From the NCBI RefSeq assembly GCF_014641655.1, contig NZ_BMID01000001.1, forward strand, positions 1,292,427 to 1,356,426: DNA of 64,000 nt. Direction: 5' to 3'. The notes below the pieces were generated by a model. That model did not search any database, was not told the DNA's origin, and was given only the letters and a program-made list of their open reading frames with translations. Origin of the DNA: Pseudoblastomonas marina. Lineage in GTDB: Bacteria; Pseudomonadota; Alphaproteobacteria; Sphingomonadales; Sphingomonadaceae. The position numbers and the translations under genes were made by a program. Positions 36,291 to 47,392 of this stretch are shown one piece after another (the stretch's first letter is position 1; each line of letters begins with the position of its first letter).

Positions 36291-36496
36291 TATCGCCTCA
36301 TTTTCTTGAAGTAATGGTGGACCATGAGTGACCACGTCCCCAGCGAAACGCAAATCAGGACGATTCTTGGCCATATCGGTGGCTCCGCCGTGGCAGATGG
36401 ATTGGAAAAACTAATCAGTGCATATACCAGCACGGTAACCACGAACCACACCAGCGTCCCGCCAACGATATTTGCCCAAGCAACGAAAGGCTTCAT
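36290..36496 (-). CDS. 68-aa low-GC membrane protein, function unknown
   Basis: [18 protein letters not shown] begins a protein with two transmembrane segments (about residues 7-28 and 43-60) and a basic C-terminus (HHYFKKMRR). GC is about 52-55%. Its TAA shares a base with the bioB ATG. It is preceded by the palindromic repeat at 36512. I do not recognise the family. Confidence 0.6.
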   Translation of the reverse strand: MKPFVAWANIVGGTLVWFVVTVLVYALISFSNPSATAEPPIWPRIVLICVSLGTWSLMVHHYFKKMRR

Positions 36497-36511
36497 TTCT
36501 CATTCCAATTG

Positions 36512-36592
36512 TCATTGCGAGCATAGCGACGCAATCCAGGGCGACTAAGCGCCGATCCTGGATGCCGCAGCGACTTCGTCACTTCCCAATGA
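36512..36592. repeat. imperfect palindromic intergenic repeat (MITE/REP-like)
   Basis: TCATTGCGAGCATAGCGAC at the left end and its imperfect complement ending CCCAATGA at the right frame a structure whose inner arms read GCAATCCAGG and CCTGGATGC. The TCATTGCGAGC...CAATCCAG pattern is familiar from dispersed repeats in many proteobacterial genomes. It sits in the 111-base gap between the mutase gene and the small low-GC gene. Confidence 0.6.
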
Positions 36593-36607
36593 TGAAACCT
36601 GAAAGAG

Positions 36608-38767
36608 TCACTCCGCCGCCTCGTCCAGATCCTCACCCGCTGGCGGCATATTGTGGCCGAGCAGGCGCAGCACGTCCGCCGCGCATTCGACCACGTTGCT
36701 GCCCGGGCCGTAGATGCCCTGCACGCCTGCATCGCGGAGGAAGTCGTAATCCTTCTGCGGGATCACGCCGCCGGCGATCACCTTGATGTCGGCGCGGCCC
36801 GCATCCTTCAGCAGGCCGATCAGTTCGGGGATCAGCGTCTTGTGACCCGCCGCGAGGCTGCTCGCGCCGATCGCGTCGACCTCGTTTGCGATCGCCATGT
36901 CGCGGGTTTCCTCGGGCGTCTGGAACAGCGGGCCGGAGACGACCTCGAAGCCCATGTCGGCGAAGGCGGATGCAATCACGTTGGCGCCGCGATCGTGGCC
37001 GTCCTGGCCCATCTTGGCGACCATCAGCTTGGGCGCGCGGCCCAGGCGGCGCTCGACCGCCTTCACGCCCGCGACCACCTGCGCATAGCGATCGTCGTCG
37101 GCATAAGCCTCGGAATAGACTCCGCGCACCGGGGTCGGGCTGGTGTCGTAGCGCCCGAAAGCGTCTTCCATCGCCTCGCTGATCTCGCCCAGGGTTGCGT
37201 CGTGCCGCGCGGCCTCGACCGCGAGCGCGAGGAGGTTGCCCTCGCGCTGGGCGGCGCCGCGCGCCAGCGCATCGAGCGCGGCCTTGCAGGCGAAATCGTC
37301 GCGCGCTGCACGCACCTTCTCGAGCCGCGCGATCTGGCTCTGGCGGACCTTGTGGTTGTCGATATCGAGCGTGTCGATCTCGTCTTCCTTGTCGCGGCGG
37401 TACTTGTTCACGCCCACGATGACGGTCTCGCCCCGATCGACGCTCGCCTGCTTGGCGGCGGCGGCTTCCTCGATCGCCGCCTTGGGCTTCCCGCTGGCGA
37501 CGTATTCGGTCATGCCGCCCGCAGCCTCGACCTCGTCGAGCATTGTCTTCGCCTCGGTCACCAGCGCATCGGTGAGGCTCTCGATGTAGTACGAACCACC
37601 CAGCGGATCGGCGACATTGGTGATGCCGGTCTCTTCCTGGATCACCAGCTGCGTGTTGCGCGCGATGCGGGCGGAGAAATCGGTCGGCAGCGCGATCGCC
37701 TCGTCGAGCGCGTTGGTGTGGAGCGACTGCGTACCGCCGAGCACCGCCGCCATCGCCTCGATCGTGGTGCGGATGACGTTGTTGTAGGGATCCTGCTCCT
37801 GCAGCGAGACGCCGCTGGTCTGGCAGTGCGTGCGGAGCATCTTCGACTTGGGGTCCTGCGCCCCCAGCCCTTCCATGACATCGTGCCACAGGTGCCGCGC
37901 GGCGCGCATCTTGGCGATCTCCATGAAGAAATTCATGCCGATGCCCCAGAAGAAGCTGAGGCGCGGCGCGAAGGCATCGATGTCGAGCCCCGCATCCATC
38001 GCGCGCTGGGCGTATTCCTTGCCGTCGGCGATGGTGAAGGCGAGCTCCTGCACCGCGGTCGCCCCGGCCTCGTGCATGTGATAGCCACTGATCGAGATCG
38101 AGTTGAAACGGGGCATGTGCTTAGAGGTGTAGGCGATGATGTCGCGCACGATCCGCATGCTCGGCTCGGGCGGGTAGATGTAGGTGTTGCGGACCATGAA
38201 CTCCTTGAGAATGTCGTTCTGGATGGTCCCCGAAAGTTTCTCCTGGCTGACCCCGCTGCGCTCGGCCGCGACGATATAGAACGCCATCACCGGGATCACC
38301 GCGCCGTTCATCGTCATGCTGACCGACATCTCGTCGAGCGGGATCTGGTCGAACAGGATCTCCATGTCGCGCACGGTGTCGATCGCCACCCCAGCCTTGC
38401 CGACATCGCCGACCACGCGCGGGTGGTCGCTGTCGTAGCCGCGATGGGTCGCAAGGTCGAAGGCGACCGACAGGCCCTTCTGACCCGCGGCGAGGTTGCG
38501 ACGATAGAAGGCGTTCGATTCCTCGGCGGTCGAGAAGCCCGCATATTGCCGGATCGTCCACGGCCGACCGGTATACATCGAGGCGTAGGGCCCGCGGGTG
38601 AATGGCGCCATGCCGGGCACGCCGGGATCGAGTCCCTCGGTATCTTCGGAGGTGTAGAGCGGCTTGACGTCGATCCCCTCGGGCGTGTGCCAGGTGAGAT
38701 CGCGGCCCTTCACTTCCTTGTCGGCCTTGGCTTTCCAGTCGTCGTAGGTCGGTGTCTTGTCGGTCAT
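36608..38767 (-). CDS. scpA: methylmalonyl-CoA mutase
   Basis: This adenosylcobalamin enzyme isomerises (R)-methylmalonyl-CoA to succinyl-CoA. The 719-aa protein has the TIM-barrel substrate domain ([34 protein letters not shown]) and the C-terminal B12-binding domain with base-off ligand motif [11 protein letters not shown]. It is a single-chain type lacking a partner small-subunit gene here. No cobalamin riboswitch is visible nearby, and the MeaB chaperone is not in the window. Confidence 0.97.
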   Translation of the reverse strand: MTDKTPTYDDWKAKADKEVKGRDLTWHTPEGIDVKPLYTSEDTEGLDPGVPGMAPFTRGPYASMYTGRPWTIRQYAGFSTAEESNAFYRRNLAAGQKGLSVAFDLATHRGYDSDHPRVVGDVGKAGVAIDTVRDMEILFDQIPLDEMSVSMTMNGAVIPVMAFYIVAAERSGVSQEKLSGTIQNDILKEFMVRNTYIYPPEPSMRIVRDIIAYTSKHMPRFNSISISGYHMHEAGATAVQELAFTIADGKEYAQRAMDAGLDIDAFAPRLSFFWGIGMNFFMEIAKMRAARHLWHDVMEGLGAQDPKSKMLRTHCQTSGVSLQEQDPYNNVIRTTIEAMAAVLGGTQSLHTNALDEAIALPTDFSARIARNTQLVIQEETGITNVADPLGGSYYIESLTDALVTEAKTMLDEVEAAGGMTEYVASGKPKAAIEEAAAAKQASVDRGETVIVGVNKYRRDKEDEIDTLDIDNHKVRQSQIARLEKVRAARDDFACKAALDALARGAAQREGNLLALAVEAARHDATLGEISEAMEDAFGRYDTSPTPVRGVYSEAYADDDRYAQVVAGVKAVERRLGRAPKLMVAKMGQDGHDRGANVIASAFADMGFEVVSGPLFQTPEETRDMAIANEVDAIGASSLAAGHKTLIPELIGLLKDAGRADIKVIAGGVIPQKDYDFLRDAGVQGIYGPGSNVVECAADVLRLLGHNMPPAGEDLDEAAE

Positions 38768-38804
38768 GCCACGCCCTTAAGCACAAAGGTCGCGCGCGGG
38801 AAAG

Positions 38805-39590
38805 CTACTCCCCCTTGAACTCGGGCTTGCGCTTCTGGAGGAAGGCCATGCCGCCCTCGATCGCGTCCTTGCTGTCGCCCGCGCGGTGCTGGCCGAGCGC
38901 TTCCTGGTGGAGCGCGCTGGGCAAATCGTGCTGCAAGGCGTGCATGATGTTGGCGCGCATCTGGCCGAGCGCGAGCGTCGGGCCGTTGGCGAGCCGCGCG
39001 GCGAGCGCGCTCGCCTCGTCGATCAGCGCATCGTCGGCGACCGCCTTGTAGATCAGGCCCCAGTTTTCGGCCTTTTCGGCGCCGATCTTCTCGCCGAGCA
39101 TCATCATCTCGGTCGCCCGCGCCTTGCCGACGAGGCGCGGGAGCATCCAGCTCGCCCCGCCATCGGGCACGAGGCCGATATTGACGAAGGCCTGGAGGAA
39201 ATACGCGCTCGCACCCGCGATCACGAAATCCGCCGCCAGCGCGACCGAACAGCCGATCCCAGCCGCAGGCCCGTTGACCGCCGCGACGATCGGCACGCGG
39301 CACTGCGCCATCTGCACCATCAGCGGGTTGTAGCTCATCGCGAGGCTGTCATAGGCGCCGCGCCCGCCCGAGACCGGCCGGTCGCGCTTGGCCGCGAGAT
39401 CGGCGCCCGAACAGAAGGCCCTCCCCTCGCCCGTGATCAGCACGCAGCGCGCCGCGCCCGGATCGGCCAGCACGTCGCGCAATTCGACCGCCATTTCGGG
39501 CGGCATCGCATTGAGCCGCTCGGGCCGGTTGAGCGTGATCGTGGTGACGGGTCCGTCTGCTTCGACGCGGATATGTTCGTAATCGGGCAT
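38805..39590 (-). CDS. enoyl-CoA hydratase/isomerase family protein
   Basis: A 261-aa crotonase-fold protein with the oxyanion-hole motifs GRAFCSGADLAAKRD (about residue 60) and VNGPAAGIGCSVALAADFVIA (about 105-125), then LVPDGGASWMLPRLVG. The second catalytic position, usually Glu or Asp, falls on the VPDGG Asp, as in PaaG/PaaB-type isomerases, so hydratase activity is not assured. AGGAGAGAAC precedes ATG 39590. It sits between mce and the mutase gene, suggesting a role in feeding acyl-CoA into this pathway. Confidence 0.88.
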   Translation of the reverse strand: MPDYEHIRVEADGPVTTITLNRPERLNAMPPEMAVELRDVLADPGAARCVLITGEGRAFCSGADLAAKRDRPVSGGRGAYDSLAMSYNPLMVQMAQCRVPIVAAVNGPAAGIGCSVALAADFVIAGASAYFLQAFVNIGLVPDGGASWMLPRLVGKARATEMMMLGEKIGAEKAENWGLIYKAVADDALIDEASALAARLANGPTLALGQMRANIMHALQHDLPSALHQEALGQHRAGDSKDAIEGGMAFLQKRKPEFKGE

Positions 39591-39637
39591 GTTCTCTCCT
39601 GAGTCCCTCTCCCCGGGCGGGGTGAGGAGCGCTTCGA

Positions 39638-40093
39638 TCAGTTCGACCAGTGCGCGTCGCCCTTGGGCGTTTCCATGATCTCGGTCAGCTGGCCCATCAT
39701 GTCCTTCGGGTGGAGGAAGAAGATCGGCGTGCCGTGCGCGCCGATGCGCGTGGGGCCGAGGATGCGCTTGCCCATCTCCTCGAACCACTTGCGCGCGTCC
39801 TCGATATCCTCGACCTCGTAGCAGACGTGGTGCTGCGCCCCGGCGGGGTTCTTCTCGAGGAACTTGGCGATCGGCGAGTCCTCGCCCAGCGGCTCGATCA
39901 GCTCGATCTGCGTGCCCTTGCCGAGTTCGCCCGCGGCATCGGGCGTATCGACGAAGCAGACCTTCACCCCCTGCGCCTCGAGATCGAACGGCTCGTGGAA
40001 CTTCGTCGCGCCCATCACCTCACGGTAATAGCGGATCGATTCCGCGATCGAGGGCGTCGCGACGCCGATATGGTTGAGACGGCCGAGTTTCAT
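39638..40093 (-). CDS. mce: methylmalonyl-CoA epimerase
   Basis: The 151-aa vicinal-oxygen-chelate protein converts (S)- to (R)-methylmalonyl-CoA between PccAB and the mutase. Two beta-alpha-beta-beta-beta repeats carry the metal ligands in LNHIGVATPS, HHVCYEVEDI and HGTPIFFLHPKD. Length is typical. Its ATG overlaps the stop of the upstream membrane-protein gene (ATGA). Confidence 0.94.
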   Translation of the reverse strand: MKLGRLNHIGVATPSIAESIRYYREVMGATKFHEPFDLEAQGVKVCFVDTPDAAGELGKGTQIELIEPLGEDSPIAKFLEKNPAGAQHHVCYEVEDIEDARKWFEEMGKRILGPTRIGAHGTPIFFLHPKDMMGQLTEIMETPKGDAHWSN

Positions 40094-40559
40094 AAGATAT
40101 TATCCCAAGCATTAAGCGCCAGAAACAAAGTTAAGCCACTGATAAGAATGTTCCAAATCATCGAGGCCACAAAACGTCGAGGCTGCTTTTTATAGACGTA
40201 CGGCCCAAAGGCCATGCTCATCAAAGGCAATACTTTCCCTGTTATCGCCCCTCGAACCGTGATCAAAAGCGCGAGTGGAAAAAACGCTGCAATCAGAAAT
40301 GGGACAAACTTTGGGGAACGTGCAATTCTCTCAGCCCACGGTGTCCACAAGAATGCGGCCATTAAAAACGCAGCAACCCCAAGCAGTACCGCAGCAGAGT
40401 TCTGCCATCTTTTTCCTAGATCCTCACAGTCTGCAACCGAAGGTTCACCATCTGCCACTCTTGCATCGTGTCCGGAAGTTCGTTGAATCAAAATGTAACC
40501 GATAAACAGCAACGCAATCGTTATCGCGACCTTCGCGACTGGGAATTCGATCGTATCAA

Positions 40560-40563
<4 letters not shown>
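40090..40563 (-). CDS. low-GC integral membrane protein, function unknown
   Basis: A 157-aa protein with four hydrophobic segments (about residues 10-26, 55-75, 86-106 and 132-152) and basic loops such as [10 protein letters not shown] is 43-55% per 60 bases, the lowest in the window. The GTG start overlaps the pccB stop (GTGA) and the stop overlaps mce (ATGA), so it is precisely fitted into the operon. I do not recognise a family. Confidence 0.7.
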
Positions 40564-42092
<1,529 letters not shown>

Positions 42093-42151
42093 GCGCTCTC
42101 CCTTGTTCGCTGCGGAGCGGTTAGAGCGAGGACCCGCCGCAGGTCAACTCG

Positions 42152-43174
42152 TCAGAGCTTCACCACCCCGTGCGAAATCAGGCTTTGCGCGCAATCGACG
42201 ATGGTCTCCTCGACCGGGCGGGTTTCCCAGCCGAGCTCGTCCCTGGCGTGGCTCGTATCGAGGTCGCGGGTCTTGCCCAGCTCGTTCATGATCGAGCGCA
42301 GCCCCGGGTTCACGAGCGCGATCGCCTTCACCATCCAGTTGGGCATCACGCGCTTGGGGACCTTTTTCGTGTGCTCGGCAGGCAGCCTGGCGCGGAGCAC
42401 ATCGGCGATCTCGATCAGTTTCATGAACCTGCCCGAGGCGATGAAGCGCTCGTTGGCGAGACCCGGCTCCATCAGGCAGCGCACGTGCAGGTCGGCACAA
42501 TCGCGCAAATCGACCACCCCGAAACCGAGATCGGGCGCCATCGGCATCGATCCGTCGAGCACCTGCTTCATCGCCACCACCGAGGGCGAGAAATCGGGCG
42601 TCTCGATCGGTCCCAGCACCAGCGCGGGATTGACCGAGACGAATTCCATCGTCCCGCCATTGGCGAACATCCAGTCGCGCGCGGCGCGCTCGGCGATCGT
42701 CTTCGACTTGGCATAGGGCGTGACGTCGGGGTGGGTGATGTCGGTCCAGGCGCTCTCGTCGACGCGATAGGACTTTTCGTCGCGGCCATAGGCGATCGCG
42801 GCGACCGAGCTGGTCTGGACGAACCGTCTGACTCCCGCCTGCTTGGCAAAGCGCAAGGCGCGGATCGTGCCTTCGCGCGCGGGGACGATCATCTCGTCCT
42901 CGTGCCTGGGCGTGCGGGTCGAGATCGGCGAAGCGACATGGGCGACCGCGTCGCAATCCGCATTCGCCTCGGCCCAGCCGGCATCGTCCATCAAATCGGC
43001 CTGGAAGATCTTGAACTTGGCCGCACCGACATCGAAGCGATCGCGCAATCCGTCCTCGCTCTTCCTGCGATCGCGCACCGTGGTATGGACCACGTGCCCG
43101 GCCTCGAGCAGCTGGTCGATGATCTCGCCGGCGATATAGCCTGTGCCGCCGGTGACGAGGATGGTCTTGGGCAT
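42152..43174 (-). CDS. NAD-dependent epimerase/dehydratase, dihydroflavonol-reductase-like
   Basis: The 340-aa extended short-chain dehydrogenase has the Rossmann motif TGGTGYIAGEII, and the active-site YAKSK with an upstream Ser in QTSSVAAIAYGR. The VHTTVRDRRK segment suggests an NADP(H) preference, as in dihydroflavonol-4-reductase-like aldehyde and ketone reductases. RBS GGAGG precedes ATG 43174. Its physiological substrate cannot be deduced; no pathway partner is adjacent. Confidence 0.85.
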   Translation of the reverse strand: MPKTILVTGGTGYIAGEIIDQLLEAGHVVHTTVRDRRKSEDGLRDRFDVGAAKFKIFQADLMDDAGWAEANADCDAVAHVASPISTRTPRHEDEMIVPAREGTIRALRFAKQAGVRRFVQTSSVAAIAYGRDEKSYRVDESAWTDITHPDVTPYAKSKTIAERAARDWMFANGGTMEFVSVNPALVLGPIETPDFSPSVVAMKQVLDGSMPMAPDLGFGVVDLRDCADLHVRCLMEPGLANERFIASGRFMKLIEIADVLRARLPAEHTKKVPKRVMPNWMVKAIALVNPGLRSIMNELGKTRDLDTSHARDELGWETRPVEETIVDCAQSLISHGVVKL

Positions 43175-43217
43175 GTCGGGTCCTCCGTGTGCGCCCCCGT
43201 CTAGCACCGATCCGCCC

Positions 43218-44570
43218 TCACCGCATCAGCACGAGTTCCTCGGCCATCGTCGGGTGGATCGCGGTGGTCGCGTCGAAATCGGCCTTGGTCAGCTTGGCCT
43301 TCACCGCGATCGCCGCCGCCTGCATCATCTCGGGCGCTTCGGGCGCGATCATGTGGATCCCGACGATCCGGTCGTCCTCCGCGTCGCATATCATCTTGAA
43401 CAGAGAGCGTTCGTTGCGACCCGCGAGCACGTTTTTCATAGGGCGGAAATCGGACTGGTAGACCTTGACCCCTCCGAGCTTGTTGCGCGCTTCGCCCTCG
43501 GTCATCCCGACCGCGGCGATCGGCGGGTGGCTGAACACCGCGCTGGCGACGCAATCGTGATCGACCGCGCTGGGCTTGTCGCCGAACACCGTGTCGGCGA
43601 AGGCCTGGCCCTCGCGGATCGCCACCGGGGTCAACTGGATTCGGTCGGTGCAGTCGCCGACCGCATAGACATGATCGAGATTGGTCTTCGAGAAGCGATC
43701 GACCAGCACTTCGCCGTGATCGCCCAGTTCGACGCCAATCTCCTGCAGCCCGAGATCCTTGGTGTGCGGCACGCGCCCGGTGGCGAAAAGGACGCAATCG
43801 ACCTCGAGATCGTCGTGGTTTGTCATCGAGACGCACAGCGCACCGTCATCGGTCTTCTCGATCCCGCGGAACTCGGCGTTGAAGCGGAAATCGATGCCCT
43901 TCATCATGCTGATCTGCAGCAGCCGGTCGCGCACCGCCTCGTCGTATCCGCGCAGGATCACGTCGGTGCGGTTGATGATCGTGACCTTGCTTCCGAACTC
44001 GTTGAAGATCCCGGCGAACTCGTTGGCGATGTATCCCCCGCCCGCGATCAGCACGCGCCTGGGCATCTCGTCGAGATGGAATGCCTCGTTGCTGGTGATG
44101 CCGAGTTCGTGCCCGGGGCAATCGGGAATGCGCGGGGTGGCACCGGTGGCGATCAGGATATGCTTCGCGGTGACGACCTTGCCGCTCGCGAGCGTGATCT
44201 CGTGCTCGCCGGTCAGCCTCGCCTTCTCGTGGAACAGTTCGACATCGTGGTTCTCGAGCGTTTCCGTGTAGAGGCCGTTCAACCGGTCGACATCGGCGAG
44301 CACCGCGTCGCGCAGCTTGACCCAGTCGAAGCTCTTGCCCTCGATGCTCCAGCCGAACTTTTCGCAATCCTCGAGGTCCTCGGCGAAATGCGCGCCGTAG
44401 ACGAGCATCTTCTTGGGCACGCAGCCGCGGATCACGCAGGTCCCGCCAATCCGGTATTCCTCCGCCAGCGCGACCTTCGCGCCATGTGCCGCCGCGACGC
44501 GGCTCGCACGCACGCCGCCCGAGCCGCCGCCGATGGTAAAAAGATCGTAGTCGTAGTCGGTGTCGGACAT
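43218..44570 (-). CDS. gor: glutathione-disulfide reductase
   Basis: Gor reduces GSSG to GSH with NADPH. The 450-aa flavoprotein has the FAD motif TIGGGSGGVRAS, the redox disulfide in GGTCVIRGCVPKK (the plant/alphaproteobacterial form), the NADPH-binding GGGYIANEFAGI with NRTDVILRGYD, the second FAD motif YAVGDCTD, and the catalytic His in AIHPTMAEE. It follows the antiporter gene by ten bases. Confidence 0.95.
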   Translation of the reverse strand: MSDTDYDYDLFTIGGGSGGVRASRVAAAHGAKVALAEEYRIGGTCVIRGCVPKKMLVYGAHFAEDLEDCEKFGWSIEGKSFDWVKLRDAVLADVDRLNGLYTETLENHDVELFHEKARLTGEHEITLASGKVVTAKHILIATGATPRIPDCPGHELGITSNEAFHLDEMPRRVLIAGGGYIANEFAGIFNEFGSKVTIINRTDVILRGYDEAVRDRLLQISMMKGIDFRFNAEFRGIEKTDDGALCVSMTNHDDLEVDCVLFATGRVPHTKDLGLQEIGVELGDHGEVLVDRFSKTNLDHVYAVGDCTDRIQLTPVAIREGQAFADTVFGDKPSAVDHDCVASAVFSHPPIAAVGMTEGEARNKLGGVKVYQSDFRPMKNVLAGRNERSLFKMICDAEDDRIVGIHMIAPEAPEMMQAAAIAVKAKLTKADFDATTAIHPTMAEELVLMR

Positions 44571-44580
44571 GTGAGCCTTC

Positions 44581-45567
44581 CTAGAACCGGAGCAAGCCGG
44601 CAGTGAAGAGGATGAAAAGCACGTAGGAGGCGAGCAGCACGCCGCCTTCGCGCCTGCCGAGCCTGCCGCCGGTATAGGCGAAGACGATCGCGGCGACGGC
44701 AGCGGCCAGCAGGATCCACAGATCGGTCTGCAGGATGCCGCCGGGGATCGGCCCCGGCGCGACGAGGCCGGTAATCCCGCCGATGAAGAAGATGTTGAAG
44801 ATGTTCGAACCCAGCACGTTGCCCAGCGCGATATCCCCCTGCTTGCGGATCGCGGCGATGATCGTGGTGGCGAGTTCGGGCAGCGAAGTCCCGGCGGCGA
44901 CGATGGTCAGCCCGATCACCGTGTCCGACACACCGAGCCGTCCGGCGATATCGACCGCTGCGTCGACCAGCACCACCCCGCCCGCGACGATCAGCGCCAT
45001 CCCCACGAGGAAGAATCCGCCCGCGCTCCACAGCGAACCGCTCGGCTCGTCATGCGGCAGCAGCGCGGGGTCGGCGCCCTCGACGGCCAGCGCGCGGTCG
45101 CCCGCGGCGCCGTGGACCCCGGTCGCCTCCTGCTTGAAGGCAAGCCAGAGATAGGCCGCGAGGACCACCAAGAATCCCGCACCGGCCCAGCGATCGAGCC
45201 CGATCGTCTGCCCCGCGAGCATCAGCAGCAGCACCCCGCCGACCCCGACCATCCCGTCGCGCCACAGCACGCTGTGCGACATCACGGCCGGCGCGATCAG
45301 CGCGGCCGCGCCGAGGATCATGAGCGTGTTGGCGATGTTCGAGCCGACGATATTGCCGAGCGCGATCCCCGGCGAACCGGCGAGTGCGGCCTGCACGCTG
45401 GCGGCGAGTTCGGGCGTCGAGGTACCGAGACCGACGATGGTCAGCCCGATCAGCATCGGCGACAGGCCGAGCCGTTCGGCGATCCGCACCGCGCCGCGCA
45501 CCAGCAATTCGCCACCTCCCACCAGCAGGACGAAGCCGAGCAGCAGGAACAGGATGGTGGCGGTCAT
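44581..45567 (-). CDS. calcium/sodium antiporter, CaCA family
   Basis: The 328-aa inner-membrane protein has about ten hydrophobic segments and the two inverted alpha repeats of the CaCA family, GLGTSTPELAAS (about residue 48) and AAGTSLPELATT (about 225), which form the ion site. It resembles YrbG-type K+-independent Na+/Ca2+ exchangers. A charged cytoplasmic loop near residues 145-175 separates the halves. It is probably co-transcribed with gor. Confidence 0.9.
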   Translation of the reverse strand: MTATILFLLLGFVLLVGGGELLVRGAVRIAERLGLSPMLIGLTIVGLGTSTPELAASVQAALAGSPGIALGNIVGSNIANTLMILGAAALIAPAVMSHSVLWRDGMVGVGGVLLLMLAGQTIGLDRWAGAGFLVVLAAYLWLAFKQEATGVHGAAGDRALAVEGADPALLPHDEPSGSLWSAGGFFLVGMALIVAGGVVLVDAAVDIAGRLGVSDTVIGLTIVAAGTSLPELATTIIAAIRKQGDIALGNVLGSNIFNIFFIGGITGLVAPGPIPGGILQTDLWILLAAAVAAIVFAYTGGRLGRREGGVLLASYVLFILFTAGLLRF

Positions 45568-45628
45568 TGCTTATCGCTCTCCGGGCTTGTTGGCGCGGGT
45601 CAGCGCCTGACAAGCCGGCTAGGGCGGG

Positions 45629-47011
45629 TCAAGTATTGTTGCGACCGCCGCGACGGTTGCGGCGACGGTTTCCGCCTCCGCCCTGTCCACCCGAGCGCTG
45701 GCCACCCGAGCGCTGTCCGCTGCTCTGGCCCTGCGGCTTGCCGCCACGACCGCCGCCGGGCTTGCGCTGTCCGCCGCCCTGGCGCGGCTTGACGTTCGCA
45801 CGCGGGGCGCGCTGGCCCGGAGGGGCGCGCTTGGTCGGGCCGACGCCTTCGACCACCGCGCGGAAATTCTCCGGCAGGTCGAGCCGTTCGAATTCGGCAT
45901 CGGTCGTCTTGCGGATGTCCTTCAGATAGGCGCGTTCGTCTTCGGCGCACATCGCGATCGCGATCCCGTCCGCCCCGGCGCGCGCGGTGCGGCCGATGCG
46001 GTGGACATATTGTTCGGGCACGTTGGGCAGCTCGTAATTGATCACGTGGCTGACGCCCGGGATGTCGATCCCGCGTGCGGCGACATCGGTCGCGATCAGG
46101 ATCGGCGTCTTGGCACTCTTGAACTCACCCAGCGCACGCTCGCGCTGCGGCTGGCTCTTGTTGCCGTGGATCGCATTGGACGGGATGCCGCACTGAGAGA
46201 GCTTCTTCACCATCCGGTCGCAGCCATGCTTGGTCCGCGCAAAGATCAGCACGCGCTCGAACTTGCCGGGCACCGGATGTCGCTCGGACAGGATCATCTC
46301 GAGCAGCGTCTGCTTCTCGTCCTGCTGGACCATGAAGAGGTACTGGTCGATGCGTTCCGCGGTGGTGGCCGCAGGCGTAACCGACACGGTGACGGGGTTG
46401 TTGCAATATTTGCCGACCAATTCCTTGATCGCGGTCGGCATGGTGGCGCTGAAGAACAGGGTCTGGCGGTCCTGCGGAACCAGCTGGCTGATCTTGCGAA
46501 GCGCGTGGATGAAGCCGAGGTCGAGCATCTGGTCGGCTTCGTCGAGGACGAGGATTTCCACGCCGGAAAGGTTGAAGGCCTTCTGGTCGATCAGGTCGAG
46601 CAGGCGGCCCGGCGTGGCGACGAGGATATCGGTGCCGCGATGCAGCTTGTTGCGATCCTTGTTGACCGAGGTGCCGCCGACGATGCTGTGCACCTTGAGC
46701 CCGGCGAGCGCGCCGTAATCCTTGGCGGATTCGGCGATCTGCCCGGCAAGTTCACGCGTCGGCGCGAGCACCAGCATGCGGCAGGACTTGAACGGCGTCT
46801 GGTTGTCCGCCTCGCGCAGCCGGTCGATGCTCGGGAGCATGAACGCGGCGGTCTTGCCGGTGCCGGTCTGGGCGATGCCCAGCAGGTCGCGCCCTTCGAG
46901 CACGGGCGGGATCGCCTGCGCCTGGATCGGGGTGGGTTCGGAATAGCCCTTGAGATCGAGCGCCTGGAGGACGGGCTGCGAGAGCCCGAGTTGGTCGAAT
47001 GTAGTGGTCAT
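45629..47011 (-). CDS. DEAD-box ATP-dependent RNA helicase, RhlE-like
   Basis: The 460-aa helicase has the Q motif (GYSEPTPIQ), AQTGTGKT, PTREL, TPGR, DEAD, SAT, VAARGIDIP and HRIGRTARAG, all intact. The last 75 residues are a Gly/Arg/Gln-rich low-complexity tail typical of RhlE enzymes that bind RNA non-specifically and may phase-separate. Likely roles are ribosome assembly and cold-stress RNA remodelling. It has a long gene-free upstream region. Confidence 0.93.
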   Translation of the reverse strand: MTTTFDQLGLSQPVLQALDLKGYSEPTPIQAQAIPPVLEGRDLLGIAQTGTGKTAAFMLPSIDRLREADNQTPFKSCRMLVLAPTRELAGQIAESAKDYGALAGLKVHSIVGGTSVNKDRNKLHRGTDILVATPGRLLDLIDQKAFNLSGVEILVLDEADQMLDLGFIHALRKISQLVPQDRQTLFFSATMPTAIKELVGKYCNNPVTVSVTPAATTAERIDQYLFMVQQDEKQTLLEMILSERHPVPGKFERVLIFARTKHGCDRMVKKLSQCGIPSNAIHGNKSQPQRERALGEFKSAKTPILIATDVAARGIDIPGVSHVINYELPNVPEQYVHRIGRTARAGADGIAIAMCAEDERAYLKDIRKTTDAEFERLDLPENFRAVVEGVGPTKRAPPGQRAPRANVKPRQGGGQRKPGGGRGGKPQGQSSGQRSGGQRSGGQGGGGNRRRNRRGGRNNT

Positions 47012-47344
47012 GTAGAGTTTTTAACTCGCAATATATGCGACGCGCAGAGACACAGCTCGCGCGGCGCGGGGGTAAAAAACCGCCCGCGTGAAAAGGGAAG
47101 TCTGGGAGATAGGACCGAAGCGCGCCGGGGCTCGCCATAAAGGCCGCCGCTTCACGCTGGCTGGCGCTTCGATGGGAGCCATGTGGTGCAGTGCAGCACG
47201 AAAGTCAATCTCTATTGCCTTTGTGCAATGCACAACAGGCTTGGCGAAAGGGCGCCGATGCACTAGCGTCAGCAATATTCCGGCCACCGAAACGCGCTGC
47301 CGGAACTGAGAGACGATACCGCGCTCCCGCATGAAGGAGCCGCC
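47012..47344. other. gene-free region upstream of the RNA helicase
   Basis: I see no convincing protein gene here; the 73-codon frame at 47088-47309 is unlike protein. It holds two copies of TGCA-N-TGCA about 30 bases apart, the second within the perfect palindrome TTGTGCAATGCACAA (47221-47235). It should contain the helicase promoter and the promoter of the small plus-strand ORFs starting at 47345. Confidence 0.5.
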
Positions 47345-47392
47345 ATGTCGCCGCAATTTGTCCGCCATTCTGCAAGAACGCGATCGTCATGA
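47345..47392 (+). CDS. 15-aa leader ORF
   Basis: ATG at 47345 is preceded by a very good ribosome-binding site (AAGGAG, 47334-47339) and reads MSPQFVRHSARTRSS, stopping at TGA 47390-47392. That stop overlaps the start of the next ORF as ATGA. The next ORF has no ribosome-binding site of its own, so this micro-ORF probably delivers ribosomes to it. It is too short to be judged by composition. Confidence 0.45.
   Translation: MSPQFVRHSARTRSS

Noticed and set aside
36653-38818. 721-codon open frame opposite the mutase gene
   Set aside because: Antisense shadow with no domain signature.
47088-47309. 73-codon plus-strand frame in the gap before the helicase
   Set aside because: No ribosome-binding site, composition unlike protein, overlaps the likely promoter region.
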